64,000 bases of DNA from Solirubrobacterales bacterium (lineage in GTDB: Bacteria > Actinomycetota > Thermoleophilia > Solirubrobacterales > 70-9): positions 1 to 64,000 of the forward strand of contig JAOPZF010000120.1 in assembly GCA_025964255.1 (NCBI GenBank). The letters are read 5' to 3'. Below are positions 19,307 through 28,242 of this stretch, piece by piece (positions within the stretch are counted from its first letter, which is position 1; every line of letters starts with the position of its first letter). The position numbers and the translations under genes are program-made. A model generated the notes under the pieces. That model worked only from the letters and a program-made list of their open reading frames with translations, did no database searches and was not told the DNA's origin.

Positions 19307-19681
19307 CTAGGACTTCCCTTCGCGGTCGCGGATCCGCTGCCGCTCGCGTTTGCGCCACATCGAGAGGTCGATGTAGTAGCCGGTCGGGATGTAGAAGACG
19401 AGCATGAAGAGGCCGAAGATCAACGAGACGGGGACCGGCCGTTTGAAGAGCACGAGCAGGATCAGGACGAAGATCACCGCGGCGCCTGCGCCGCGGATCG
19501 CGGAGCCTTTCCAGGTCGGCGGCAGGTCCCGCTTTTTCGACGCGGCACTCTTGCCTTTGGAGCCGGCGCGCGCTTTCGCCTCCTCGCGGGTGCGCGGGCG
19601 GGCGCGGCGGCCGGTGGTGTCGATGCGGCCGCCCTGGGTGCCGCGATGCTTGCGACGACGCTTGTTGCTGCTTTGGGCCAT
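19307..19681 (-). CDS. Small membrane protein with strongly basic termini
   Basis: SNKRRRKHRGTQGGRIDTTGRRARPRTREEAKARAG N-terminus, two TM segments, RKRERQRIRDREGKS tail. Confidence 0.7.
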   Translation of the reverse strand: MAQSSNKRRRKHRGTQGGRIDTTGRRARPRTREEAKARAGSKGKSAASKKRDLPPTWKGSAIRGAGAAVIFVLILLVLFKRPVPVSLIFGLFMLVFYIPTGYYIDLSMWRKRERQRIRDREGKS

Positions 19682-19690
19682 GGGGTGAAT

Positions 19691-20581
19691 TTAATCGGTC
19701 GGGGCCGCGAGGCGCCGCTCGATCACGTGTTGCCCCGGATCGAAGCCGCGGATCGGCACGTCGGCGGGGTAGTCGACGAGGGCGCCGGCGGGGATCAACC
19801 CGACCAGCTCCGCCTCGACCGGCCGCGCCCCGAGCGGCGCCGCCAGCCCGCGGATGTCCTCGACCACGGTGGCGAGGGTCGTCGTCAGCGGGTCGTGGAC
19901 GTTGGTCGACACCTGGGCGCGGCCGCTCGACAGCATCAGGCCGATCGCCCGCACGCCGGGCAGCCCTCCCCCGGCCTCGCGCAGTTCGGCGGCGACGACG
20001 CGGACGGCGTCGAGGTCGGCGCCCTCGAGCTCGACGTTGAACGCGGCGAGCGGCGGGCGCGCCGTGACCAGAGTGGCGCCGGCGCGCGGGTGCGGCAGCG
20101 GCGGCCCGAAGTCGGGGCGCAGCTCCCCTCCCTGCATCCGCAGCCAAAGCTCGGTCAGCCCGCCGTTGCGGAAGTAGGCGCGCTCGGTATGGCCAGGCTC
20201 GCGCGCCAACTCGCCGTAGAGGAAGACCGGGATACCGAGGCCGCCGATCTGGCCGGCGATCGCGACCGCCTCGGTGCGCGCCGCCGCGTGGTCCTCCTCA
20301 CGCAGCCAGACCAGCGGGCAGACGTCGAGCGCCCCGATCGCCGGGTGGGCGCCGTGGTAATCCGACATGTCGATCGCTTCGGCCGCCTCGGCGGCGCCGG
20401 CGAGCAGCGACTCGGCCAGTCCGCCGGCCTCGCCGGCGATCGTGAAGACGCTGCGCCCGTGGTCGGTATCGGTGTGGAAGTCGAGGACGCGGGCGGAGCG
20501 GCCGAACGCCTCGCCGAGCCGCCCGAGCGCCTCCTCGTCGCCGGCCGTCGAGACGTTGGGGACGGCGAGCAGGTCGGGCAT
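19691..20581 (-). CDS. Glutamate formimidoyltransferase (FTCD N-terminal domain family)
   Basis: DLLAVPNVS, HPAIGALDVCPLV, PVFLYGELA, QVSTNVHD motifs. Confidence 0.85.
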   Translation of the reverse strand: MPDLLAVPNVSTAGDEEALGRLGEAFGRSARVLDFHTDTDHGRSVFTIAGEAGGLAESLLAGAAEAAEAIDMSDYHGAHPAIGALDVCPLVWLREEDHAAARTEAVAIAGQIGGLGIPVFLYGELAREPGHTERAYFRNGGLTELWLRMQGGELRPDFGPPLPHPRAGATLVTARPPLAAFNVELEGADLDAVRVVAAELREAGGGLPGVRAIGLMLSSGRAQVSTNVHDPLTTTLATVVEDIRGLAAPLGARPVEAELVGLIPAGALVDYPADVPIRGFDPGQHVIERRLAAPTD

Positions 20582-20591
20582 CGTCAGCCGC

Positions 20592-21548
20592 TCAGATCAG
20601 CAGCTCGCCGCCGCCGAGGATCGCCTCACCGTCGATTTCGACGGTCGGTTCCTTGATCACGACGTCGAGGTGGACGGGCACCTGGATCGTGCCGCCGATC
20701 CCCGCCGAGGCGCCGAAGGCGACGTGTGCGGTGCCGAAGATCTTCTCGTCCTCGAGGATGTTGCCGGTGAGGATCGCCTCTTCGTTGGTGCCGATCCCGA
20801 GCTCGGCGACGTTGGTGCCGTCGGGGCCGTGCACGGTCAGCAGTTCCATCAGCCGGGCGCCCTGGTCGCCGGTCGCGCCGGTGAGGTGACCGCCCTCGAT
20901 GGTCAGGTGGACGGGTGACTCGACCAGGCCGATCGCGGCGATCGAGCCGTCGACCACCAGCGTGCCCTCGGCGGTCCCTTCGACCGGCGCGATGAACCCC
21001 TCGCCGCAGGGCAGGTTGCCGAAGGCGCCCTTGGCGGTTAGTTCGCCGGCGTCGACGATCCCCTCGCGGCCCTCGAGCGAGAAGCGCAGGTCACTGCCGT
21101 TGCGGTCGGTGATACGCGCCTCGGAGCCGGCGTTGAGCACGTTGACGATCGCCCAGCCGCGCCGGCGCATCTCGTCGAGGTCGCCGTTCATAAGGCGGGC
21201 CAGCATCTCTTCGGTGACGCCGGGCAGCGTCGCGATCCGCACGCCGGCGTCGCTCGCCGCTTTACGCGCCGCGGTATGGGAGAGCGACTGGATGGTCGGC
21301 GCGAGGACCACGTCGGCGGCGCTCATCGCCGCGGCGACCGGGCGCGGCGGCTCAGCGGCGTGCGACTCGCGCTCGGAGATCACGGCCAACGTCGCGTCGG
21401 CCCCGTCTCCCTGCGCCTCGATCCGCATCAAGGCCCCGATCTCTTCCGTCACCGGGTTGCAGATCACCAGGACCTCCTCACCTGCGGACACCCCCATGCA
21501 TTGCCTGACGACCGTCCGCACCGCGCTGTCGAGATCCGCTCCGCTCAC
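20592..21548 (-). CDS. Aminopeptidase (M29-like/leucyl aminopeptidase-like)
   Basis: GNLPCGEGFIAPVEGTAEGTLVVDGSIA and GIGTNEEAILTGNILEDEKIFGTAHVAFGAS motifs. Confidence 0.75.
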   Translation of the reverse strand: MSGADLDSAVRTVVRQCMGVSAGEEVLVICNPVTEEIGALMRIEAQGDGADATLAVISERESHAAEPPRPVAAAMSAADVVLAPTIQSLSHTAARKAASDAGVRIATLPGVTEEMLARLMNGDLDEMRRRGWAIVNVLNAGSEARITDRNGSDLRFSLEGREGIVDAGELTAKGAFGNLPCGEGFIAPVEGTAEGTLVVDGSIAAIGLVESPVHLTIEGGHLTGATGDQGARLMELLTVHGPDGTNVAELGIGTNEEAILTGNILEDEKIFGTAHVAFGASAGIGGTIQVPVHLDVVIKEPTVEIDGEAILGGGELLI

Positions 21549-21721
21549 GCGCTCACCCTAGACGATCGAACCCCGGCCTCAGCACCCCCGGATGACGTGC
21601 CTGGCACGTCGCATCTCGGCGTCCTCGGCCTTGCCTTTGCAACCAGCAGAGGCTGCGCCCTGCGTCCTTGATCTGCTCGGCCACGCCCGCCCCCGGTGCA
21701 CTGAAACCAGGATTCGACCGT

Positions 21722-21949
21722 CTAGCTCGCAGGGTCGTCGTCATGCCGGTGCCCGATCGCCCATCCCATGAACCAGATCAACCCGACCAGCACGATCCCG
21801 AAACCGACGAACGGCGGCAGCCACCCTTTGTGCCGCCCGATCCCGAGCACCAACACGATCCCCGCATCGACCGCCAACAGCATCCCGACGAAGACCGGCC
21901 GCAGCGTCGCCCAGCCCCACATTTCCGGTCCATCAGAACCGCCGGCCAT
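21722..21949 (-). CDS. Small two-TM membrane protein (75 aa)
   Basis: Intact ORF with two hydrophobic segments. Confidence 0.5.
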   Translation of the reverse strand: MAGGSDGPEMWGWATLRPVFVGMLLAVDAGIVLVLGIGRHKGWLPPFVGFGIVLVGLIWFMGWAIGHRHDDDPAS

Positions 21950-21983
21950 CTTCCAAGCATGGCATCGCTACTATGCGCTCCCC

Positions 21984-22057
21984 GCCGGAGTAGCTCAGCT
22001 GGTTAGAGCAGCGGAATCATAATCCGCGTGTCGGGGGTTCGAGTCCCTCCTCCGGCA
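21984..22057 (+). tRNA. tRNA with CAT anticodon (probably elongator tRNA-Met)
   Basis: GCCGGAG...CTCCGGC acceptor stem, GCGGA-ATCATAA-TCCGC anticodon arm, GGTTCGAGTCC T-arm; CCA not encoded. Confidence 0.95.
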
Positions 22058-22117
22058 TCCCCTGGGACTGGTCCTCTTCGGCCTCGCCGTGGTCACCGCC
22101 CCGGCTAATTCGCGCGC

Positions 22118-22519
22118 CTACGGATAGCTACAGTGCAGTCGCTTGTGGGCGCGTTCGTAGACCGTGCGGGTGGACGGGTTGTCGGGGTGGCGCTCCCCGA
22201 AGGCGAGAAAGGTCCAGATGAATCCGCCACCAGAGTCCTGGGCCAGTTGGAAAACGAACCCAAAGGGAGCCTCAGATGCTCCCTGCCGACCCAGCGGCAC
22301 GTAGAGCTTCATGCACCCTGGAAGTCTGGTTGCGTCCGCGCCGTAGGCCTCGCACTTCAGGAGACCGGCAACTGCCGGCGACGCCTCGATCTCGCTGCGG
22401 GCGCGTTCGCCTTGAGTACGTGCCGGTGAGCGCTCCCTCAACCGCTCGACCTCCTCGCGCCACTCCTTCTCGCCGAACTCGATTGGGATTTCGGCGGGGC
22501 TCAGTCCTCTAACGGCCAT
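22118..22519 (-). CDS. Hypothetical protein; candidate toxin of a TA pair (start could also be 22528)
   Basis: Compact ORF (APFGFVFQLAQDSGGGFIWTFLAFGERHPDNPSTRTVYERAHKRLH) downstream of and co-oriented with an antitoxin-like gene. Confidence 0.55.
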   Translation of the reverse strand: MAVRGLSPAEIPIEFGEKEWREEVERLRERSPARTQGERARSEIEASPAVAGLLKCEAYGADATRLPGCMKLYVPLGRQGASEAPFGFVFQLAQDSGGGFIWTFLAFGERHPDNPSTRTVYERAHKRLHCSYP

Positions 22520-22575
22520 GCCTCGCACTCTCCCAGAAGCCCACGCTGACCCCTCGGGGGTGTTCGGGCTAGCCG

Positions 22576-22797
22576 CTAGCCCTCGCCATCGGTTGGTAGA
22601 TCCCCGGCGATCCGCTCAAAATCCTCCGCCGAGGCGGGCTTCCAGCCCCGCTCGGCGTAGAGCTCCGAGACGGGCGTGATCGGCGGCTCGAGGGTCAAAC
22701 CGCCGCCCTCGCGGGCCGGTACGACCTCGTAACGACGCCCGTCGATTTCGACCAGCTCGCCAACGTGAAGATCAAGCTTCTTAACCGTGGTAGCCAC
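22576..22797 (-). CDS. Small AbrB/MazE-like antitoxin candidate (73 aa)
   Basis: TVKKLDLHVGELVEIDGRRYEVVPAREGGGLTLEPPITPVSELYAERGWKPASAEDFERIAGDLPTDGEG; C-terminal F.R..GDLPTDGEG resembles actinobacterial type II antitoxins. Confidence 0.6.
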   Translation of the reverse strand: MATTVKKLDLHVGELVEIDGRRYEVVPAREGGGLTLEPPITPVSELYAERGWKPASAEDFERIAGDLPTDGEG

Positions 22798-22845
22798 AGC
22801 TCAATGGTAGCCGGACCCGACGACCCGTCGGCCCGATTAGGGAGG

Positions 22846-23619
22846 ATGACTGCCGTGGAGGTGGGGGTGTCTGTCGAGCCGCGCGCGGCAAGGGCGCAGC
22901 GGATGCAGGACCGGTTCGAATGGCCGGTCGTCGTCGCTGCGCTCTTGACGGTCCCGATCCTGGTCATCCAAGAGTCCGACTTCGGGGAACCGTGGGAAGT
23001 GGTCGCCTCGATCCTCAACTGGGGCACCTGGCTCGTGTTCCTCACCGAGGCCGTGGTCATGCTGTCGGTCGTCCCCGATCGACGCCGCTGGCTGCGTCAC
23101 CACCTGATCGACCTCGCCGTGGTGGTGATCACGCCTCCCTTCGCGCCGCAGGCGTGGCAAAACGGACGCCTCTTCCGGCTGATACGCCTACTGCGCCTGG
23201 TCCGGGTCGCCGCGCTTCGACGCCTGCTCTCGCTGGAGGGCATGAAATATGCCGCGGCGGTCGCGGTCGGCACCGTGATCGTCGGCGGCGCAGTCTTCGC
23301 CAGCGTCGAAGAAACCACCAAAGAAGGGGTGGCAATCTCAACGTGGGACGGGATCTGGTGGGCCGTTACGACGGTCACCACCGTCGGCTACGGAGACATC
23401 TACCCCGAAAGCACCGCCGGTCGGATCATCGCGATCACGATCATGCTGGTCGGGATCGGGTTCGTCGCTCTTCTCACCGCATTCATCGCCGACCGTTTCA
23501 TCAACGTGCAGGCCGGGACCGAGGCGAAAGAGGATCTGATCCTCGCAGAGTTGCGCTCGATCAGCGCTCGACTCGAAGTGCTCGAAGACGCCGCGCGACA
23601 GTCGGACGGTGGCCGATGA
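22846..23619 (+). CDS. Ion channel family protein (K+ channel-like); start may be GTG 22855
   Basis: Selectivity filter TTVTTVGYGDIYP, voltage-sensor-like RLFRLIRLLRLVRVAALRRLL; GGAGG at 22841-22845. Confidence 0.88.
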   Translation: MTAVEVGVSVEPRAARAQRMQDRFEWPVVVAALLTVPILVIQESDFGEPWEVVASILNWGTWLVFLTEAVVMLSVVPDRRRWLRHHLIDLAVVVITPPFAPQAWQNGRLFRLIRLLRLVRVAALRRLLSLEGMKYAAAVAVGTVIVGGAVFASVEETTKEGVAISTWDGIWWAVTTVTTVGYGDIYPESTAGRIIAITIMLVGIGFVALLTAFIADRFINVQAGTEAKEDLILAELRSISARLEVLEDAARQSDGGR

Positions 23620-23979
23620 CGGACGTATGAACGATGCTTAAGCGCACCCATGGCACGGACCTCCTCGTCCCGCGCACAGCCGGGTGAGGCGGGACCGGCA
23701 CCGGCTCCCTCCAGGCGTGGGAACCGGTGCTGTCGTCCCTCTTGTTACTGGCCCTTCGCGATGGACACAGCGGGCACCAGGACCGCAGTCGCGGACATCT
23801 TCATCACGTCACCCCCCTCCCGATTAGGCGAACGAGTCGTTGTTATTCGCCTTGGCGGACCGGGATGTTTGGACTGCGAGTTTCAAAAGCTTTGACGAAA
23901 CCGCGCATAAATCCGCTTCGTCGGATTGATTCGACGGTATGGTCTAGGTCGTTCCACCACTTGAGGAGGGGATGAGCAA

Positions 23980-24567
23980 ATGGCGCCAACGACCAAAAAG
24001 CGGAAACGTCTCGAAACCACGCTGGCGGCGGCGGTCGCCCATCCGATCCGGAGCAAGTGCCTGGTGATCCTGGCCGAGCGCGTGGCGAGTCCGGCCGAAA
24101 TTGCGCGCCAGCTTCACCTCGACGTCAGCAAGGTCGGCTATCACGTGAGCGCGCTCTCCGATGCCCACCTGATCGAAGAAATCGGCAGTCGCCCCGTCCG
24201 TGGCGCCGTCGAGCACTTTTACCGTGCGGTCCAACTTCCGATTGTCGATAGCGACCAGATGGGCGCCTACACCGAGCAGGAGCGTCGGATCGTCGCCGAA
24301 AGCATCCTCTCGATCCACGCCGCCAATGCGGCCCATTCGCTTGAGGACGGTACTTATCTGGAGCGGCCCGACAGCCACCTCACCCGCCTCGCCTTCAACA
24401 TCGACGAGGAGGGTTGGGGTGAAGCCACCACCGCCTACCTGGAACTCTACGAGCGGATCTTCGAGATCCAGGAGGCCGCTGCGGCGCGGATGACGGACGG
24501 GGACGAGAAACCCTTCCGGGTCATCAGCTTCCAGAGCCTCTTCGAGATTCCGATGAAGCCTGAGTAG
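23980..24567 (+). CDS. ArsR-like helix-turn-helix transcriptional regulator
   Basis: AHPIRSKCLVILAERVASPAEIARQLHLDVSKVGYHVSALSDAHLIEEIG wHTH. Confidence 0.85.
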   Translation: MAPTTKKRKRLETTLAAAVAHPIRSKCLVILAERVASPAEIARQLHLDVSKVGYHVSALSDAHLIEEIGSRPVRGAVEHFYRAVQLPIVDSDQMGAYTEQERRIVAESILSIHAANAAHSLEDGTYLERPDSHLTRLAFNIDEEGWGEATTAYLELYERIFEIQEAAAARMTDGDEKPFRVISFQSLFEIPMKPE

Positions 24568-24687
24568 ATCCTCACAGAATCGGCGGAATCCAAACGCCGT
24601 TCATACCCTTTTCTCAATCTCGCTGCCGATGCAGGAGCCGTAGTCAGACAGCGATGACGGTTGTGCGCCCTCGAAAAGGGTTGTGGA

Positions 24688-25167
24688 ATGAGCAACCGAT
24701 CGAAGGTTCTGCGCACGTTCCTGCGCTGGGCATAGTTGCCTGCATCGCGGGAGCAGGCGTGTTTTCAGCGTTCTCGAGCCAGACCGATAACCCCGGAACA
24801 TCATCACCGCGGGTACGGTGAAACTCGAAGACAACGACGGCGGTACCGCCCTCTACGCGATCACCGTCGCCAAACCCGGTGACACGAAAACGTCGTGCAT
24901 CAAGGTCAGCTACGTCGGCTCCCCGGCGTCGACGGTCAACACTGTTCACGCCGTCGACGATCGGCGAACTCGGTCCCTACGTCAACCTCAAAGTAGAAGC
25001 GGGCACGCAGGCAACCCTCCACCTTCCCGACCGGCCAGACCAAAATGGAAACGAACAACTCGGTCGTCTACAGGTTCACCGCAACGCTGTCCTCGAGCGC
25101 GCCCGAACCGGCGCAGGGCAAATCGACCGGCTCTCCCATCATCCGTTGGGAAGCTCAGAACCAGTAA
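24688..25167 (+). pseudogene. Frameshifted TasA/camelysin-like secreted protein (SipW-dependent-type signal)
   Basis: Homologous-looking segments in different frames: MSNRSKVLRTFLRWA* / LGIVACIAGAGVFSAFSSQTDNPG / NIITAGTVKLEDNDGGTALYAITVAKPGDTKTSCIKVSYVGS / TIGELGPYVNLKVEAGTQAT / FPTGQTKMETNNSVVYRFTATLSSSAPEPAQGKSTGSPIIRWEAQNQ*. Confidence 0.75.
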
Positions 25168-25666
25168 CTGTCTGAACACCCAGGTCGGATAACCGAGGCC
25201 CCCGAAGTAGCGAAGGAGGAGCGCACCTACGAATTCACCGCGACGCTCCCCGAAGCCGGTGAACCGCGCTTCCGGAAACGCGGCGCGGGGAGCTTCGACC
25301 ACCGTCGCCTACTCCTGGGTCGCGAGCGAAGTGACCGGGGAAGAATCCGAAGAAGGCGGGAAGAGGCCCGGCGACGAACTCAGTGCGCCGGAGAGCAAGG
25401 GCGGCGGCCAGAGCGAAGGCAACGGCGGCGTGCGCGGCGAAGTGCCGCTGCTCAAACTGACCCTGCCGAAGAGGCGTGGACGCCTCACCGCATGGACCAA
25501 CTGCACCATGTACGGCGCCTGCCGCATCCCCGCTCGATGCGCGCCTGGATGCGAGCGACCCCCGGGCCGGAGCGTCTCCGCGCCCGCCTCCGCTTCACCG
25601 CCGTCGCCCTCGACGGCGAGCGGGACGTGGTCCGCAAGGTGGACCGCCTCCGCCACCATCGCTGAA
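25168..25666 (+). pseudogene. Second decayed fragment, possibly a related secreted protein
   Basis: EERTYEFTATLPEAGEPRF in one frame continues as GNAARGASTTVAYSWVASEVTGEESEEGG in another; downstream frame switches again. Confidence 0.5.
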
Positions 25667-25729
25667 TTTGTATCCAAAAACGATTGATCAACAATTGAAC
25701 CTTGTGGTCAATCGATCTATCTTTTGAAA

Positions 25730-27064
25730 ATGAAAAACCGTCCGCGAAGTTTCTCCCGTCTTGTCCCTCTACTCGTCGCGTTAGCCGCGCTCACCGGCCT
25801 GATCGTGGCGGTCGCCTCGGCAGACGCGACCACCGCGACCAGCCCGCCGATTGAACCGCTGACCCCCAGTGAGAACGCCGGCGTTCAAGCGAGCGCCGAA
25901 CCGCTCGCGGTCACCTTCACCTGTCCGGCCTTCGCCGCCGAAGAAGGCGAAGTGATCGAAGAACCTGAAGAAGAAGCGGTCGAAGAAACCCTCGAAGAAA
26001 GAAAAGAACGCGCGGAACGGGAACTGCAACAAATAAAAGAAGAAGAAGAAGGCGTTGTCTTCCCTGAAGAAGGAGTCGTTCCGCCGGTTGTCCTGCGCGA
26101 ACCGCCGGTCCTAGGCGGCGGCGAAGAATACGGCGTCCACTTCTCCACCTCCTTCACCACCGACAAATTCGGCCAGCTGGGCACCACCGGCTTCGGCGAA
26201 GCGGGCGAAGGCTCCTCGGAACCGATCAAAGGCTCCGCCGCCCAGTGCAGCTCGGAACTCGAACTGCCGACCAAACCGGTCCCCGCGGCGCTCTACGAAG
26301 GCCGCATCTACTGGCAGGTCTTCCGCGAATCGGCGTTCGGCGAAAACGGGGTCGAAGTCGGCCCGGTCCACTCGTTCATGGTCTTTCCCTTCATCGAACT
26401 ACCGGAACTCATCTTCCGCGAACAGATCTTCGCGGGGTACCTGACCAAGGTCGGCTTCGACTATGAAGCCGAACTCGGCGGCGCGGTCGTGCAGCTGCAG
26501 GAATGGGAAAACGGCGCCTGGAAAACGATTGCCGAAGCGCCCGGCAGCAACGGCGGCGAAAACGCCTTCTACGTGAAGCCGAAGAAGGCAGGGCGGCACG
26601 TGTTCCGGCCGCTGGTCCTCGGCGGCGCCCAGCCGCAGGGGCTCGAATCGGTGTCGAAGGTGGTCCGCAAGCCGACCAAGCAGCGCGTCACCAGCGCCGC
26701 CGACGACGGCAGCTACCTCGCCGCGAGCGGGAAAGAACGGGAAGAATGGCCGATCGAATTCAGCGTCGCGAGCAACGGGACGGTGCTCCGCAACCTGAAT
26801 GTCGAAGCCGAAACGACCTGTAAAGGCCCGACCAAAGCGCAGGACGTGAAGCTCGAAGTCCCCGCCCACCTGCGGAACGCGAAGATCGCGCCTGACGGCA
26901 CGGTCTTTGGCGTGACCAAATCCGCAGCGCCCGAAGAATGGACGGTGACGCTCACCGGCAGCATCTTCCAAGGACGCTTCCAGGGCGAACTGAAGACCAG
27001 CCACGCCAATTGCACCGGCTACCGGACAATCGACGCGGTGCTGCAGAAGCCGAAGAAGAAATAG
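25730..27064 (+). CDS. Secreted/surface protein with Glu-rich segment (unknown function)
   Basis: Signal peptide-like N-terminus; EEGEVIEEPEEEAVEETLEERKERAERELQQIKEEEEG; ORF caller TTG at 25724, ATG at 25730. Confidence 0.7.
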   Translation: MKNRPRSFSRLVPLLVALAALTGLIVAVASADATTATSPPIEPLTPSENAGVQASAEPLAVTFTCPAFAAEEGEVIEEPEEEAVEETLEERKERAERELQQIKEEEEGVVFPEEGVVPPVVLREPPVLGGGEEYGVHFSTSFTTDKFGQLGTTGFGEAGEGSSEPIKGSAAQCSSELELPTKPVPAALYEGRIYWQVFRESAFGENGVEVGPVHSFMVFPFIELPELIFREQIFAGYLTKVGFDYEAELGGAVVQLQEWENGAWKTIAEAPGSNGGENAFYVKPKKAGRHVFRPLVLGGAQPQGLESVSKVVRKPTKQRVTSAADDGSYLAASGKEREEWPIEFSVASNGTVLRNLNVEAETTCKGPTKAQDVKLEVPAHLRNAKIAPDGTVFGVTKSAAPEEWTVTLTGSIFQGRFQGELKTSHANCTGYRTIDAVLQKPKKK

Positions 27065-27114
27065 ACGCGTAGACACAAGCGGACGACTATCGCCGGCGGC
27101 TAGAGTCGCCGGCG

Positions 27115-27396
27115 ATGGTCCATGAATCGCTCGACTCCGCCCACGGCCTCTACGCGATCGGCGCGGTCGTCCTGATCCTCGGCATCATCGCCGCGGTCGC
27201 CGGCTCGCTGATCAAGCGGCGCCTCGACGAAGAGAATCGGGACGAGCGCTACGTCCGCGAACGGCGCGGCGAAGACGTCGTCGCGGTCGAGCCGCCGCGG
27301 ATCGCCAACCTCTTGCAGTACTCCGGTTTCGTGCTCGGAGCGATCGGGATCGTGGTCCTGATCATCGGCTGGACGGTCGCGCCAGGCAAGCCGTAG
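27115..27396 (+). CDS. Small membrane protein (93 aa)
   Basis: Two TM segments, intact ORF. Confidence 0.6.
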   Translation: MVHESLDSAHGLYAIGAVVLILGIIAAVAGSLIKRRLDEENRDERYVRERRGEDVVAVEPPRIANLLQYSGFVLGAIGIVVLIIGWTVAPGKP

Positions 27397-27411
27397 TCCC
27401 CGCCGAAGGAC

Positions 27412-28242
27412 CTAAGCGGCGGCGCTGGTCGTCGCCAGGATCGCCGCGGCGACCGCGTCCGGCTCGAGCGCCATCGGCGCGTGGGCGCAGTCGGGGACGA
27501 TCGTCACCTGGGCGCCGGGATGAAACCGCGCGAGGACCTCGGCATTACCCGGCGGCACCACGGTGTCGACGGAGCCGTGGACGACGGCGACCGGGATGCT
27601 GGGATCGGAGAGCGGGAGCGGGTCCGGACGCCCGTGCCACTCGCGAAGCGTTTCCTCCTGCATGAAGAGCACCCGCGCGGGGAGCTCGGCGCGCGCGGCG
27701 GCGACGATCTCGCCGAAGCGCTCGTCGGCTTCGGCGGCACGGTCGGGCGGGAAGAGCAGTGAGATCAGCCGCGTCGCCTGTTCGCGAGGCGTGCCCGAGT
27801 GGTCGACCAGTTCGCGGGCGACCTCAGGCGCGCCGTTGACGCAATCGGGCCCGCCGGTGTGGGTGGAGATCAGGCCGGCCGAGGTGATCCGATCGGGAAT
27901 GGCGCGGACCAGCGACTGGGCGACGAACCCGCCCATCGACCAACCGACCAGCGCCACTCGCTCGATCGCCAGTGCGTCGAGTAGGGCGGCCATGTCGGCG
28001 GTCATCCCCTCCACCCCGCCGACGGTGTCGTCGGTGGCGATCGGCGAGGCGCCGAGGCCGATGTTGTCGGGACAGATCACCCGGTGGTCCGCGGCAAGCA
28101 GTCCGAGGAAGGCCGGGTCCCAGTCCGCGCCGGTCGGCGCGTAGCCGTTGATCAGCAGGAGTGGCGGCCCGTCACCGAACGCCCGCCAGGCGATCTGACG
28201 CCCGGGCCGCACCTCGACCGTGCCGGCCCCCTCCCCGCTCAC
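27412..28242 (-). CDS. Alpha/beta hydrolase
   Basis: LLINGYAPTGADWDP, LVGWSMGGFVAQ nucleophile elbow, PDCAHAPMALEPD. Confidence 0.88.
   Translation of the reverse strand: MSGEGAGTVEVRPGRQIAWRAFGDGPPLLLINGYAPTGADWDPAFLGLLAADHRVICPDNIGLGASPIATDDTVGGVEGMTADMAALLDALAIERVALVGWSMGGFVAQSLVRAIPDRITSAGLISTHTGGPDCVNGAPEVARELVDHSGTPREQATRLISLLFPPDRAAEADERFGEIVAAARAELPARVLFMQEETLREWHGRPDPLPLSDPSIPVAVVHGSVDTVVPPGNAEVLARFHPGAQVTIVPDCAHAPMALEPDAVAAAILATTSAAA

Noticed and set aside
21553-21744. 63-aa minus-strand ORF upstream of the aminopeptidase
   Set aside because: No conserved motif and poor composition; likely non-coding.
23826-23852. AGGCGAA/TTCGCCT inverted repeat
   Set aside because: Only 7 bp with a 13-nt loop; too weak alone to call.
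23636-23975. Small plus-strand ORFs (81-82 aa) between the ion channel and HTH regulator
   Set aside because: Overlapping frames, low-complexity, no clear RBS; could be remnants but unsupported.
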